Made by a program: the position numbers and the translations under genes
Part shown: piece by piece, positions 25,404 to 26,195 of the stretch
Layout of the letters: the number at the start of each line of letters is the position of its first letter
Numbering within the stretch: the first letter of the stretch is position 1
Notes under the pieces: model-generated
Told to the model about the DNA's origin: nothing
The model's input: only the letters and a program-made list of their open reading frames with translations
Database searches by the model: none
Source: Chloroflexota bacterium
GTDB lineage: Bacteria; Chloroflexota; Anaerolineae; Aggregatilineales; Phototrophicaceae
NCBI GenBank assembly: GCA_026706395.1
Contig: JAPOYU010000096.1
Coordinates: forward strand, 1 to 26,195
DNA: 26,195 nt
Direction of reading: 5' to 3'

Positions 25404-26195
25404 AATTCTCCAACCGAATCACCGTCACATGCTCATTCGGCGCCGCGGCCGGACCCAAGATCACCGTGCTGTCGCCTTCATGATTCACGGCAAGCGGCGC
25501 GGCCACTGATGCATCCAGCCATCCAGCGCTCTGTACATCCAATTTCGGCAGAACCAGACGGCCATTCGCCGGCCAGTCAAAGATATGCAGATAAACCGCA
25601 TCGCCCTTCTGCGTCGTGCGGCGCCCGTCCAGCCCTTGGATCGGCCCCGGCTCGGTTCCGTAGATCGCTTCGCCATGCACGTCCAGCCAGGCGCCCATCG
25701 CCCTCAAGCGTTCGACGCTAGGCTCGAGTATTGCGCCCTCGGCATCTGGTCCGATATTCAGCAAGTAATTCCCGCCCTTGCTGACGATTTCCACGAGGTT
25801 TTGAATCAATTGACTTGTCGACTTCCAGTTGTGGTCATGCGTCTTGAAGCCCCAAGTGTCGTTGATGGTCGCCGGCGTCTCCCAGTCGATCTCGGCTTGC
25901 AACTCGGGCGGGATGGCGTTGTCCTGCGCCGTGGCGTAATCACCCAGCTTGTTGCCCAGCCGCCCGCATACCAGGCAATCCGGCTGCAAACCATGCACCA
26001 GCTCCAGCAATTCCTGGCTCTGATGGCGCTCGATGATGCGCGGCGTATCGAACCAGATGATCGCGATCGGTCCGTAATTGCTCAGAATCTCCCGCACCTG
26101 CGGCTTGACGTAGTTGTCGATGTAATCGGCGAAATCCTGCTCGTCTTCGTTGAAATCCCAGGTATTGCCGAAGCCGTCCGGATGATGCCAGTCCT
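25402..26195 (-). CDS. Alpha-L-fucosidase (GH29), C-terminal part, truncated by window edge
   Basis: The frame is open to the right end of the window, so only the last 263 or so residues are seen; the start lies beyond. It begins within DWHHPDGFGNTWDFNEDEQ, a GH29 hallmark. It continues through PQVREILSNYGPIAIIWFDT, whose aspartate (in WFD) is the expected nucleophile of the retaining mechanism, and KGGNYLLNIGPDAEGAI, another strongly conserved fucosidase segment. A C-terminal beta-sandwich follows, with sequences like DGRRTTQKGDAVYLHIFDWP. The enzyme releases alpha-linked fucose from glycans. A GTG at 26097 could be mistaken for a start, but the conserved upstream residues rule it out. The TAA stop overlaps the palindromic repeat. 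Confidence 0.92.
   Translation of the reverse strand, partial: DWHHPDGFGNTWDFNEDEQDFADYIDNYVKPQVREILSNYGPIAIIWFDTPRIIERHQSQELLELVHGLQPDCLVCGRLGNKLGDYATAQDNAIPPELQAEIDWETPATINDTWGFKTHDHNWKSTSQLIQNLVEIVSKGGNYLLNIGPDAEGAILEPSVERLRAMGAWLDVHGEAIYGTEPGPIQGLDGRRTTQKGDAVYLHIFDWPANGRLVLPKLDVQSAGWLDASVAAPLAVNHEGDSTVILGPAAAPNEHVTVIRLEN

Overview
The window reads as a GC-rich, gene-dense piece of a free-living bacterial chromosome, most likely from the Chloroflexota (Anaerolineae/Caldilineae-like). This is inferred from the protein families. They include a kinase-STAND NTPase-WD40 giant protein with the tail motif DLIDWARENRHIRELSC, a large membrane glycosyltransferase with a C-terminal beta-domain, a fused molybdenum hydroxylase, and a C/G-rich palindromic intergenic repeat. 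No phage, plasmid, transposase or CRISPR feature is visible.

Left part (1-11.4 kb), mainly metabolism and envelope sugar chemistry. A 600-bp non-coding stretch holds a perfect 10-bp inverted repeat. It is followed by an FGGY sugar kinase (gluconokinase-like). Convergent to it are a PLP-dependent threonine/serine dehydratase and an exported TAP-like alpha/beta hydrolase. Next come a membrane-anchored glycoside hydrolase, apparently with a leaderless start, and a GT-C membrane glycosyltransferase coupled to it by an ATGA overlap. On the minus strand lie guanine deaminase, a Gfo/Idh/MocA oxidoreductase and a small gamma-glutamylcyclotransferase-like protein, which may form one transcription unit behind a TTGACA/TAAAAT promoter.

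Middle part (11.4-22.4 kb), mainly signalling and envelope. A 901-residue cytoplasmic protein of uncertain family, with a mixed alpha/beta N-terminus and a long helical body, is divergent from a secreted SH3b plus seven-bladed WD40 protein. Then comes a 1546-residue Ser/Thr kinase-STAND NTPase-transmembrane-14-blade WD40 protein, followed by a membrane-anchored N-acetylmuramoyl-L-alanine amidase. These four genes are the best candidate for an undescribed functional module: possibly a sensor/kinase linked to cell-wall remodelling or to a conflict (defence) response. This grouping is inference from adjacency and domain content only.

Right part (22.4-26.2 kb). A tRNA-Ser(GGA) has its own promoter and terminator. 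It is followed by an 891-residue fusion of a 2x[2Fe-2S] subunit to a molybdopterin catalytic subunit, a 136-bp palindromic repeat element, and the C-terminal part of a GH29 alpha-L-fucosidase that runs off the window edge. Several promoters share a clear TATAAT-type -10 box, so a normal housekeeping sigma factor is likely.
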